Notes: generated by a model not told the origin, from the sequence alone. 64,000 bases of DNA from Drosophila pseudoobscura (GCF_009870125.1 NC_046683.1:44159869-44223868); one strand, 5' to 3'. Shown: positions 11,606 through 22,760, counted from the stretch's first letter. Translations and numbers: made by a program.

Positions 11606-12155
11606 AACGAAAACGATAAGCAGATGCGATAGGGACGGGATGGGGCTTAGATTTAGACACGTAAAGACCATTCCTTACACATTTATTGTAAATATAATTA
11701 TGTATAATTTGTTGCTTGCTTAAATACGAATACTAAAATTTTAATTTTGTTGATCTGTTTCCGTTTTATTTAATCGAATTTCGACTTTCACACCGCTGTT
11801 CGCGCGACAATCTGGTTGTTGCCGCATTGCTAAGCTCCCCAGGAGCACTGGGCCACAATAGAGATTTGAGACATCACATAGCGTCATTCACTGAACCTGA
11901 ACTTCCATAAGAAACTAAGCTAACTATACAGACCCTAGGAGAAGCACAGAACGAACGAACCAACGAACGAACGAAGGTAGAACAGCGCAGGTAATCGTAA
12001 TGGTAATCGTATGGTATGCAGAAGAAGAATGCGCTAAACAAGAGGTAAACAATAGTCGGCGACTTTTCGGCCGATGCAGTTACAGAGTATAGATTACAAA
12101 ATATAAAACAAGGAACTATACAAAATTCGTAAACTTAGTACTTAGGTAAATTGCT
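11606..12155. other. Convergent intergenic region with reverse-strand poly(A) signals
   Basis: This lies between the converging stop codons of PGRP-SD (plus) and the PIF-derived gene (minus). Reverse-strand AATAAA signals occur at 11770..11765 and 11687..11682. The second would place the minus transcript across the PGRP-SD 3' UTR. A gaac tetranucleotide tract lies at about 11949-11976. No plus-strand AATAAA is present, only weaker variants such as AATATA near 11691. Confidence 0.55.
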
Positions 12156-13916
12156 CTAATATAAACTCCCGTTCTCGCTGCCGCTTCCGTTGGTATTGGC
12201 AGCACTCCCGCTCACGTTCCCATTCTCATTCTCATTCTCGTTCTCATTCGCAGTCCCATTTTGTTCGCCACTGGACAGTGGCAGCTGTAGCAGCCATTCC
12301 CGCTTGGCCAGGCCCTCGGCCGTCTCGCCACGCTGCGCGCACAGGGTCTGGAAACAGGTGGTCAGGCCAACGCTGGGCGTGAACTCGGCCCGCTCACGCA
12401 ACTCCTCCTCGGTGGCCAGCATGATGCAGTCATCGTCGATCTCCTCGCTGTCCGCATACGCCAGCTGCTGCTGCTCCGCTCCGCGCTTCTGCTGCACGAT
12501 GCTGTCGCTGTTGCGGCGGAAAGAGTCGTCCGACTTGCGCAGGAAATTGTACAGCGCCACGCACCCGAGAACCACTTCGCGGATATGCTTGTCGCTAACG
12601 CGCAGAGGCTGCGCCAAAATGGGGAACATGTTGCAGAGAATCCGCATGGTCTGGTCCGCGTGAGCATTGACCTGCTCGAGAGCGTCGAGCACTGACCGGT
12701 CCCTTGGCCAGTTACGTGTGGTGACCAAGTATGAGGTGGCTGGCAGCACCGAGTCCCCGACAAAGTAGTAGCCATTACGATGCTTTGACTGCGCCTCCAG
12801 GGCGTGCATCTTGTGCTCGATCAGCTCCACGGCAGTGGTCTGGTTGTATATATCGTTGGGGCGACTGTTTGCCGCTCGCTCCACCTTCGCATACTGGAAA
12901 TTGTTGTCGGCATCCACGATGCCCGTGAAGATGACGGTGGCCCGCTTGCGGTCGTCCCCATTAGTGGTACTGCTGGCCACATTGCTCTGCAGCTGAATGC
13001 TGCGCATGAAGAGGTTACCCACGCACTGGGGTAGGCTGTGCTTGCGCTCCATGTCCGTGGCCGCATTGCGCCACTGCTCATCAGTCTTTGGTAGTGTCAC
13101 GTATTGGTCCTTGAGGTGCTCGTAGAAGCCCAGACAGATATTGGCAATCATTTCGTTTATCACAAATTTCGAGGCACGGAAGCAGTAGTTTCGACAAGAA
13201 TGCACTTCACCTGTTCGAAGCGAAAAAAAAACATATTATACCATTTTATTGAGGTGCAGTTGCCTTAAGACTGGATCGATCCGCTTACCCGTTGCCAAAT
13301 ACTTGAGCGTTATGGCCAGACGCTCCTCGGCGCTGAACGATTTCTTCTTCCGCTGTGGCGCATACTGACTGATGATCGGCTCCAGCTTCTGCACTAGGTA
13401 GCGGAATTGGCTCTCGGTTATGGCGAGGAAGTAATTCAAGTGATAGCACTCGTCCTTGCGCGACTGCAGCTCGTTTAGCAGATTCTCCTTGCTTAGGAAC
13501 TCGGCCTGGTTCTTGCGCAGCCACTCCTTGGTCCACTCTAGGCGCCGCCGAGTGTTCAATATGCCGGCCAGGTCGAGAGCGCTGATTTTCGATGTCTGGG
13601 GTCGCGACAGCACCGATGTGCGTGCCGCCCCACCCACTCCGGTGGTTCCAGGTGCCAGTGCACTGCTGTTCGCATGTCCATCGCTTCGCTCTGGTCCAGG
13701 GGCGTTGCCTTCGTTGCCATTGCCATTGCCATTGTCCTGCGTGACCCCAATTGCAGCGGCCACGCCCACGCCCACCTGATGACTGCCAACGCCGCTGCCA
13801 CCATTGGCGTTGCCATTGGAGATGCCGATGCCGACACCGCCGCCGCTTCGATTGACATTCGTGCCTCCGTCGCGTTCGCGCAGCACGCCAATAACCTTTG
13901 ATTTGATTTTGTCCAT
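12156..13916 (-). CDS. PIF/Harbinger transposase-derived (HARBI1-like) protein, two exons: join(13916..13289, 13210..12156)
   Basis: The predicted protein has 560 residues. The phase-1 intron has a GTAAGC donor (13288) and a TTCGAACAG acceptor, and removing it restores the family block AITLKYLATGEVHSCRNYCF. Residues 20-100 are Gly/Asn-rich and of low complexity. Then come a conserved N-terminal region (about 113-205) and the nuclease-like region, with LKDQYVTLPKTDEQWRN, GIVDADNNFQYAKV, YYFVGDS, and a closing VVLGCVALYNFLRKSDD like the ACCVLHNFL end of HARBI1. The first catalytic Asp (usually GAIDGKH) is replaced by GNLFMRS, and the VENAFG-type Glu is absent, so it should not cleave DNA. The gene has no flanking inverted repeats and an ordinary intron, which fits a domesticated host gene of the Drosophila PIF-like (DPLG) type, probably CG7492 from memory. 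The C-terminal NENENEN and NTNGSGSENGS runs come from microsatellite DNA. Confidence 0.8.
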
Positions 13917-14739
13917 CGAACAGCAGTCGCGAGTGCCTGGAATCGAAATAAATCATTTTGAGCTGGATTCGATTTTTTTGTTAGCCCGCACATCCGGAGA
14001 TTTGCAGTGGAACAGATTTGGGCAATCTGGCGAACCCCTGCTCGCCCAGAAATCGCACCACCAGAAGCTGTCACCATCACCACTGCCCCACCTCACTCGG
14101 CTGCTGCCACTGCCACCGACACCGCCGTCGCCCACTCGCACCCCGAATGCAGAGTATGGTCGTGTGTTTGTGTGGCGTTTTGTGCAACAAATCGATTTTT
14201 ACTCACCCTCACTCTCCGCTGCGCCGAACTGCCTTTCGCTGCTGCTGCTGCTGCTGCTCCCGTTCCTTCGTCGTCCGTCGTCGTTGCTGTGTGTATAACC
14301 AGTTTCGTTCTTCGGGAGGGGGGGGGGGGGGTCGTGGAACACACTACGGCTGTTGTATAATTAGAACTGTTTGCGGCAATATATCTGCCCCAACTGCTAT
14401 CTTAGCTCTGTTTGTCGAATTTGCACGTAGATTTTACTTCTGCATCGGTCATCTGCCTCGACTTCTTGCTTCCACTCAGCCACTGCCTATGCCTCTGTGT
14501 CTGTGTCTCTGTCGCTGTTTTTGCTTCTTGGTGCGACGATACTCGTACCAATACGAAATACGAAAGCAATTTCAGCTATTTCATATCGGGTTTGTGCGTT
14601 TCAACGAATTTTCATTCGATTTTCCACTTCCCTGCTCACCTCCTAGCACCTACTTGCCCGAAAACCACATTTTTCCCTATTTTTTCACGGTGATGTGATG
14701 TTGCTTTTTCCCCCAATACGAGCCCCACCAGCTGGAACG
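13917..14739 (-). promoter_or_regulatory. 5' UTR/first-intron region of the PIF-derived gene
   Basis: On the minus strand the ATG is preceded by cgattccag at about 13936, a possible acceptor, so a noncoding first exon is likely. The region has a CTG repeat (about 14239-14257) and a run of 14 G (14318-14331). Open frames on the plus strand across it are repetitive shadows. Confidence 0.4.
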
Positions 14740-14750
14740 CAGTGTGACCT
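14740..14750 (-). promoter_or_regulatory. M1BP site (Ohler motif 1)
   Basis: On the minus strand the sequence reads AGGTCACACTG, matching the fly core-promoter motif YGGTCACACTR bound by M1BP. It lies about 825 bp upstream of the ATG of the PIF-derived gene in the right orientation, so that gene probably starts just to the left of it. The motif marks constitutive, paused promoters. Confidence 0.65.
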
Positions 14751-15352
14751 ATTGATCAAATATACGGCCTGACCCTCAGAAATATACGGAAATATAAATA
14801 TACCGTAAATATACTGACGAATTATTTGTATTTAAGTTGCAACATTTTCCTCGTTTTTGATATTCGACCCTCAGCTCTGAACTCAAAATTTTATTTCCTA
14901 CAAGACTGGTTAAATCTAAGTTTTCATCTTTTTGGGATTTTTTATAAAATGCGCTTTAAGCGAAAATGGTCAACATCAATTTCCACGAAATTAAGTTCCT
15001 TACGTAGTAACTACACGCTAACTACACATTTGCTACATATTTACTACATTTTTATGTAATTACTAAAAGCATTTTCCTTGAAAAAAGTGAGATTTTGGGG
15101 TAAATGTTCAGGAATTCCATGCTCGTCACGAATAAGTATTCGAAGTGGACTGGGATATGGCTCTAAATGGCATTTCTACACGATTTATACATTGGTGCAT
15201 TGGCCAAGAGGGTGAGTCCATATATACTAGAAAATACTAAGAAATTAGCACGGTGTGTGAGCTAGACATGATGCCAAGAAAATCAGTGTGACGGCAACTT
15301 AGCGATAAAATATACTTACTGGCCCTCAGAAATATACCAAAATATATACCGA
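14741..15352. repeat. Two copies of a 65-bp promoter-like dispersed repeat
   Basis: Copies at about 14741-14806 and 15285-15352 share agtgtgac, an atatac block, cctcagaaatatac, and a terminal ataccg. The first copy overlaps the M1BP site of the PIF-derived gene. The second has no gene attached. A looser third match with taccgtaaatatact lies at about 16040. Confidence 0.6.
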
Positions 15353-17129
15353 TGACAAAAACTAACTTAGCCCACTTAAGACCCACCTATTTAAACAGTT
15401 CAACGACTTGATGAAAATGGCGGAAAATATTACCATCTTTCCTCTGAACTTATAAAAACTTATATACTTAGCCTCTGTAAGAAGACCTAGCTGCAAAATA
15501 TCGTCAATTGCTTTAAAACAGAATCTGACTAGTTTCTGCATTCGTTGAAGCCTGCAAATACAAACATTTTCGCGAAATACGCGGCACATACATAAGTCTG
15601 ATCCATACATGCTGCAGACGGTAAAAAACTGAAGTGGTCACATAAGTATGTTTCTGCAGCATCATGATTTTTTTTAGAAAAATATCGGTTTGACAAACAT
15701 TTTTGACGATTTTCATTGGTTCAAAAGAAAAATCCGTCGTTTTTCCGTTTCAAAACCGTTTCAAATGCCAAAACCGGTTCCGTTAATGTACGATATACCT
15801 GTTTTACCCCATCACATGAAAATATTTTGAATGTGAACATCAAAAAAAGTGAAAGAGAGAGCATACACCGATTTGAAGGGAGCAAAAAGAGCCAGTAACC
15901 GATTCGAAGAAACCAGTTCGGCCATCGATACTATCGACTGAATGCCTTCGTTTGATGCGAAATTGTTTGAAAGTGAATGAGTGACAAGGATATGTATGCT
16001 TATTTAATAGATTGATGAAATTGATAAAACATACCATTATTTACCGTAAATATACTGTCAACTCAATTTCAAAGTCAAAATATACAAAAACAGTACATAT
16101 ATAACATGACGTAAATGGTGACTCAGATGGATCGGCCATCGATGGTTTTGCAGCCCTAGTTATTGCTCTTTCAAGAATGTTCACTGTGAACGAACTGAGT
16201 TCATCTTAACCAACTTGAACCAACATTAAAAAACATCTATTCAATCTCGAGTTAAACGGCGAAATATATGTGTTGAAAATTCTCCTTATAGATCTATCTG
16301 ACTAATTACTTAAGAGAAAAACTACCACCTAAACTGATCTAAAATTCTTCAAGTTTCATAATATTCTTGTATGTATTCAAGTACCCTATGGTCGACAATG
16401 GACTAACTAATCTCTGTTCAAGATCGGAAATCATAATCCCCGATGTGTACATATATTCGGCTGAACATATAACTTTATTCGTATGAAGAATCAATCTTCT
16501 ACAAGATTGGCTAATTTTAAGGACTACTTTTTATTGGACTGTTAAAAAATAAGGTCTCAACCCACAATCATATTTTTCCTGCTTATTTATTACCCATTTC
16601 CGATAAAAGAATATCATATATCATATACATATGTGTGAAAATAGGCTATTTTGTTACAAGGATTTCATCCATTTCATAATATCCTTTTTTCCCAAGACAT
16701 TAATTTTTTTTAATTTTTCACAAATTTGTGTTTTGTTATAAATTTTTTTTAAAAAGTTAAGCCCATTGAAAGCAAATGGTGAAACTTGACGAATTTGAGC
16801 GCCGAGCTGGTGAAAGCTATCCCAATAATTATTTTTGTTAAGTAAAGAGAAAAGACGGAGGAGAATTTTATACGGTTTCGGGTGTCTTTTATGCAGTAGT
16901 AGAGACAAATCGCTGAATTTGTTAACAAACCTGGCCGCGAAACCTGAGGATTCCTCAGCGCCATATGGAAATACGCTCTTCCAATTTACGGCATTTCGGC
17001 AAAAACCAACTTCAGTAAAATTGGAGTTGCTCTGCTGCTGTCAACTAATCGTTCATAATGACGCGATGGTGGCTTTCGCGATCAAGTCGATACTGCCCCA
17101 ACGATAGCGTGTATCGCAACAGCAACTTT
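15353..17129. other. Intergenic, repeat-derived, no supported gene
   Basis: The stretch is AT-rich with no conserved frame. The 11-mer cggccatcgat occurs at 15919-15929 and 16133-16143 and resembles DRE/BEAF-32 sites. The short frames here have no family signature. Confidence 0.45.
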
Positions 17130-18525
17130 TTACGACGTATGACGTACGAGATTCGCAGATGCATACATTACCGTCTGCCCTCCTGCACCATGCGCTTTAC
17201 CTTATCGGCTTCTACCGGGTAAGTTTTCCTTGTTTCCCCCTATTCATCTTTTCCATTGACTATATTTTCTTTGTTCTTCTCCCATTTTTTATTCTCTCTG
17301 GGCGAGACCGTCTCTCTCCACAAACTGCTATGCCGCAATCCCCGCCTCTTACTCCACCAGGTAAAGTTATTAAGTTATTATTAGTTAGTTTACTTTATTT
17401 AACTCTTCCTTTCGTTTAAGCGGGTCGCCCCTTCGGTGTCCAGTAATACCTCTTGTGTGCCACCGGACACATTGCTTACCGGGGGCTTCACCCTTCTCTT
17501 CTTCCAGTTGATACAGGGGTGTGTGCGCTGCTGGCGGTCCACTCAGGCGCCTGACCAGCTGACATCGCAAACTCCCCGTTGGCTCATACACACGGGGCCG
17601 CGATGCCGTGAGCCCCTCGGGATATGATTCCTGTCGCGCAAGGCTGTGCCTTTTGGCCTTTGGGTCCGGCCACTTCCATGGCGCTTGCATCTCCGCTTTT
17701 CCTGCCGACGTACCTCCTCGTTCTCGGGGGAGCTCCAAGGGATGTGATCCTGACTGAACTGTGGCAGCCACTGGCCGTTCTGCTGCGGGCCATAGCCATG
17801 ATGTCGCTACTGTGTCGCTGAGTCGACAATGTGGCCTCCCGTCCGCTGCAGGGACATTATGTCAGCAATCCCATCCTTCATACGCCGCCGAATAAAACGC
17901 TCAGCTTCGACACGCGTAAGTGAATCAGTATGTAATTGTGTATTTATTTTAAAATATATCTTTCTTCACAGAGAACTTATGTACCACAGACCGAGTCGTA
18001 TCCAATTTCCTCACGCCAGATGGAGTCTTATCGAAGAATTACCAAGGCTAATTCGAGAGAGACTGAGTCCTACCCCAGCCAGCTAGAATCGAATCCCATC
18101 AGGACATTGCACCCTTTACAAGATCCGAACCCAGCAAACCATCGTCATTCTTCCACCGGGTCATCGACAGCATGGACTTTGACCATGGCAACGAAGGGAG
18201 GGGCTACGCGGGCTACTAGATTCTATATAGAACTCATTGTTTTTAGGTTAAAGGATAAACGCGTCCACATATTTAGATAGTAGATACAAATGTTTTCCAC
18301 TTGTTTATTTATTTGTACTATCTATGTTATGATGAATAAAACTATTGAAAAACAATGCTTGTTGTATCCTGTAACGGGGAGTGGGAGTCCTTACCGAAGG
18401 ATCAAGATCACGGGGGAGGGGGCATGGCACACCCCGATTGGGCCAAAAATAAGGGAGAAAACCAGATATATATGACTGGAGAAATATCCTTTATCCTTGT
18501 TCCTTCATAAGGACTGCATTAGATC
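17130..18525 (+). repeat. Left arm of the inverted repeat
   Basis: The arm pairs with the right arm from about acgtatgacgtacgag at the outer end to ttccttcataagga at the inner end. The outer 100 bp are more diverged than the inner part. It includes the 307-bp segment absent from the right arm. Confidence 0.75.
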
Positions 18526-18919
18526 AAGGATGTTATTTCGAACACAAAAAGCCTTCGCAAGACTAGATCGGGCTGCAAGTAACGAAGAAAACACTAAAGT
18601 TGGTGTTGTCAATTGTTGTACAACAACAACTCTCAACGACCAAAGAAAATATGAAAAACGTAAAAATAAAATTAAAATGAATTTAAAAAAAAACCAGCGA
18701 CCTTCTGCTATTTCTGTTTGCCTGGTATCGCAGATTTGAAATTAACGTTTTTCTCCATTTGAGCGGCCAAAGAAAATATGAAAAACGTAGAAATAAAATT
18801 AATAGGAATTAAAAAAAAAAACCAGCGACCTTCTGCTATTTCTGTTTGCTTGGTATCCCAGCCATTTGAGCAGACATTTTTTGTTTTGTACGGTGGCGCC
18901 CCTATCGATGATTTACATG
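18526..18919. repeat. Spacer with a 127-bp tandem duplication
   Basis: The block ccaaagaaaatatgaaaaac begins at 18640 and again at 18767. Each copy runs through an A-rich tract and accagcgaccttctgctatt to a tggtatc sequence. The copies differ at a few bases. Confidence 0.85.
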
Positions 18920-20058
18920 CGGGACATGCGGCTTCCTTATAAAGGACCAAGGATAAAGGATATTTTCTCCAGTCATATATATCTGGTTTTCTCCCTTATT
19001 TTTGGCCCAATCGGGGTGTGCCATGCCCCCTCCCCCGTGATCTTGATCCTTCGGTAAGGACTCCCACTCCCCGTTACAGGATACAACAAGCATTGTTTTT
19101 CAATAGTTTTATTCATCATAACATAGATAGTACAAATAAATAAACAAGTGGAAAACATTTGTATCTACTATCTAAATATGTGGACGCGTTTATCCTTTAA
19201 CCTAAAAACAATGAGTTCTATATAGAATCTAGTAGCCCGCGTAGCCCCTCCCTTCGTTGCCATGGTCAAAGTCCATGCTGTCGATGACCCGGTGGAAGAA
19301 TGACGATGGTTTGCTGGGTTCGGATCTTGTAAAGGGTGCAATGTCCTGATGGGATTCGATTCTAGCTGGCTGGGGTAGGACTCAGTCTCTCTCGAATTAG
19401 CCTTGGTAATTCTTGGATAAGACTCCATCTGGCGTGAGGAAATTGGATACGACTCGGTCTGTGGTACATAAGTTCTCTGTGAAGAAAGATATATTTTAAA
19501 ATAAATACACAATTACATACTGATTCACTTACGCGTGTCGAAGCTGAGCGTTTTATTCGGCGGCGTATGAAGGATGGGATTGCTGACATAATGTCCCTGC
19601 AGCGGACGGGACGCCACATTGTCGACTCAGCGACACAGTAGCGACATCATGGCTATGGCCCGCAGCAGAACGGCCAGTGGCTGCCACAGTTCAGTCAGGA
19701 TCACATCCCTTGGAGCTCCCCCGAGAACGAGGAGGTACGTCGGAATCACCCGCAGAGGTGGTACAGACGGCGAGCGGGCAGGAAAGGTGGAGACGCAAGG
19801 AAAAGCGCCATGGAAGTGGCCGGACCCAAAGGCCAATAGGCACAGCCTCGCGCGACAGGAATCATATCCCGAGCGGCTCACGGCATCGTGGCCCCGTGTG
19901 CATGAGCCAGCGGGGACTTTGCGATGAATTGGAAAAGATGAATAGGGGGAAACAAGGAAAATTTACCCGGTAGAAGCCGATGAGGTAAAGCATGGTGCAG
20001 GAGGGAAGACGACGTCGGCAATGTTTGCACCTGCGAAGCACGTACGCTGAACGTACGC
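18920..20058 (-). repeat. Right arm of the inverted repeat
   Basis: This is the reverse complement of the left arm. It lacks the 307-bp segment of the left arm and carries a short insertion. It ends near acgtacgcac at 20051-20060. Confidence 0.75.
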
Positions 20059-20357
20059 ACCCTAATGGACAATTATACACTGTGAAGTCATGTATGATAT
20101 ATATTAAATATATCCGCTCATTATATTTTTTATTCTATATTGAACACAATTAGCATCTAAAGCATATATGTACATAATAACAATTGCATTGATTTTGTGG
20201 GGCAAGCGTCCGAACTCCGAACAAAATATTCAATTTTCCACAAATGCCAGTAACCGTAAAACCTATAACCTATGATACCAGTACAGTAACCCTCAATGAA
20301 CCTCAAGAAAAAAGCAACAAAAACAAAACACAAATTTCTATAACTATACTTTACTAC

Positions 20358-20376
20358 ATATGTATGTATGTATGTA
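20358..20376. repeat. (TATG)n microsatellite
   Basis: Four to five tandem tatg units. The 400 bp around it (20,060-20,460) show no gene. Confidence 0.8.
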
Positions 20377-20539
20377 CAGTAAAATACTATCTCAAGCCAT
20401 GTGTTGCTGGGCTGGCTGGATCATAATGACGCGGTGGTAGACGAACGCCAGAGCCGAAGACCTGAAAGAAAGACCTGATCCAGAAAGTTCGTTTGCGACA
20501 TGTTTATGTATGAACTGGCACATCTATCTACTGTTTGGT

Positions 20540-20945
20540 AAATGGCCACTGAAGTTTCATTTGTTTCTTCTGGCTATAATAATCGGATCTTATCTACACT
20601 AAGCAATCTGGTAGAAATAGTGATTCTCTATAGTTGTGAGTTTTTAGCTTTTTGGTATCTTCAAAATTGTGATTTTTTACGAACGGGACGAGGGAAATTT
20701 TCAAATATACTTGTAGCAGTGTGATATCTTAGGAGCTTGGATAAAAAATTTGGTTTTTCCAGCTCTGATCTTTGAAATCTAGGCACTCATCGGGACGAAC
20801 GAAGAGACGGACAGGCAGACATGGCTCTATTGACTCAGCTATTTATGCTGATCAAGAATATATGTATATCCTTAATGGGGTCGGAAACGCATCCTTCTAG
20901 GCGTTACACACATCCACTTTCACCACAAATCGGGTATAAAAAATG
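20540..20945. mobile_element. Obscura-group dispersed repeat (SGM/DINE-1-like), longer copy
   Basis: It contains tttcatttgtttcttctggctataataat (shared with 4,116-4,150), then acgggacgagggaaattttcaaatatac, ctttgaaatctaggc, gacggacaggcagacatggctc, ctgatcaagaatatatgtat, and ggggtcggaaacgcatcctt, and ends with atcgggtataaaaa. I know this ordered set from memory as the common short non-autonomous repeat of the obscura group. It has no coding capacity. Confidence 0.65.
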
Positions 20946-21060
20946 ATTATTCCGATTCACATATGTATGTATATTGAAGATAAAATCCTTATAAAACCGT
21001 TAGATAATGAGGGCGATATGCCGTGATACTCAAGATATCTCTTTTTCTCGAGTGTGCGTC

Positions 21061-21540
21061 TGCTTTTGCAGGAACAAGTCAGACTGAATGACACTACACA
21101 AGTCACCAATGTCAAAAAGAGCTGCCCAGGCTCGGCGGCATCCCCGCGAAGCCTGTCAGCAAGGAGGATGCCAGGAACTATTTGAAAGTGATGCCAAGGC
21201 ACTACAAGACAATGAATTTCCTCTCCTAAGCCATTGCCAAGAACGTGCTCTTCTTTCACCTAGACGAGAGTGGGCGCTCCTATATATTCGATGCCATATT
21301 CGCCGTCAGCTACGTAGCCGGCAAGAACATTATGCATTATCCATCAAACATTTTATGGAGTCCCAATGAAGGATCAAGGATAAATTTGTCCCAGTTATAA
21401 AGTTTTTATAAGTAAAGAACGCTCAGCCTGAAAATGGCATCAAGGACAATAACGTTTAACAGCTATAGCTCCGCTCCTTCTTGGTGGGCAACGCCTCTCA
21501 TGATTTGGTGAATATTCCCGATCGAGATACTTTCCCATGA
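21061..21540 (+). pseudogene. Broken fragment of PKA type I regulatory subunit (Pka-R1-like)
   Basis: Read from 21155, the plus strand gives a product matching the linker and first cAMP-binding domain of [41 protein letters not shown], and [17 protein letters not shown]. An in-frame TAA falls between NFLS and AIAK, where the family has Lys. A one-base shift near 21135 separates it from an upstream TTQVTNVKKS block, and another near 21370 precedes DKFVPVIKF, corresponding to the family's DNFYVID. A further match to the DRDSYRR segment (DRDTFP) appears near 21515 after an internal deletion. The preceding cttttgcag looks like a 3' splice site, which favours a DNA-level copy over a processed one. 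The copy is not functional. Confidence 0.75.
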
Positions 21541-22760
21541 TATTTTATAACAGCCAACAGCAATTTTTATTAAGCATTTTATTTGGTTATTCATTCGCGT
21601 GTGGTTTACAATACAATAATGTTCTTTTTTAATATTTCTCGTATGTTTTTAACACAAATATTATTTTATTTATATCCCATTACAGTGGTGATGCCAAAAC
21701 GTTTAAATCCTTTCAATAAGTAGGTATTTTGACGAATACACGCAAGATGTGCATTACGAAAATTAGCGATACACGTCGTGGGCTGTTTTAAGTGGTAGCT
21801 TCAAGTGAATAATCTCCATATATTGTTCGTACATGTGATTTAAATTTGATCTATGTATGGTTTCTCGAATTGTATATTTAGGTATATGTCAATGTTAAAA
21901 TATGCAAGCGTCAAAATTTGCTTGGTTCTTGTAAAAAAATGAGACTTTAAAAGCATTTCACTTTCCAGGTTTTGACTACTATTTGATTACGTCCCCGTTT
22001 ACACATGCGCTTGTATAATTGCTTAAATTAAACTACAATAATAAGCGATTCATTTAATAATATCCTTCGTTCATATACATAGATACTCGTAATAACTACA
22101 TCAAATTAAAAGCAAAGGTGTAATCCATTACGACGCTGTAGCACAAAGCATTCGCTTTTATTTAATTTTTAAATATTAAAGCCAATAAGAAAATGCGTTA
22201 AACAGCTAGTGCCTGACATATTCATACTCATGTTCGCGATTTTATAGTTTTTATAAATATATAAAATATATATATTTGCATTTAAAAACTCGGGTATGCA
22301 GTTCAATATCATTAAAAATGTGTGTATAGATGGAAAATGTCAAATTGTCTAATTATTTATTCTGCTTTTCGATTTTCGGTCTTAAGTCTGTGATTTGAAA
22401 TCGGTGATGTTCAGAGCTGGTGAAGATGCTACTGCTGCCCTTCCAGAGAGTAATTCATCGGTGTTTCCTCTAGACGTGCGCCTTGTCTGTAAGATCAGAA
22501 GGAGAAAAACGAAGTTTAATATATGGAATGCTGGTATGGGGCGGCGAGTATTACTTTTCTCTTTCATAGTTGAGCTCTGCTTCTATATCGAAGACCAAGT
22601 AAAGGAAAAAATCAAAAGGAAATCAAAGAACATAAAGCCGCGAAGCCTGGCCTCGGGATGCTTACCTAGCCAAATATTCTATGTCTCTGTTCAAGCCCCA
22701 TTTTCATATACGTCTAGGTATGTACGAGTATTCTCTCTCTCCCATCCTGCGCCACAGGCC
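21541..22760 (-). other. Downstream flank and 3' UTR of Ank2
   Basis: The stretch is AT-rich. Reverse-strand AATAAA at 22361..22356 lies about 400 nt after the Ank2 stop and is the first good poly(A) signal. Further TTTATT matches near 21,580 would allow longer 3' UTRs. No other gene is visible. Confidence 0.5.
22356..22361 (-). terminator. Candidate Ank2 poly(A) signal
   Basis: AATAAA on the minus strand, about 400 nt downstream of the Ank2 stop codon at 22761-22763, in AT-rich sequence. Confidence 0.4.

Larger units (their letters stand above)
17130..20058. mobile_element. Foldback-like inverted-repeat element, about 2.9 kb
   Basis: The left arm (about 17130-18525) is matched by the reverse complement of the right arm (about 18920-20058) around a spacer of about 395 bp. 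The inner 700 bp are nearly identical: the 114-residue frames 17936-18280 (plus) and 19168-19512 (minus) differ at one residue and the 61-residue frames at 18290 and 18973 at none. The left arm has about 307 bp (17256-17562) missing from the right arm, and the right arm has about 38 bp extra near 19745-19785. No transposase frame is present. The arms contain an AATAAAA signal (18335) and could descend from a retroelement 3' region. The family is not identified. Confidence 0.75.

Noticed and set aside
17936..19512. Matching 114- and 61-codon frames on opposite strands as real genes
   Set aside because: They are the same sequence in the two arms of an inverted repeat, lack recognisable domains, and probably derive from noncoding or decayed element DNA.
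21088..21369. 93-codon plus-strand frame as an intact gene
   Set aside because: It is the wrong frame across the PKA-RI fragment. The homologous frame is interrupted by a stop and frameshifts.
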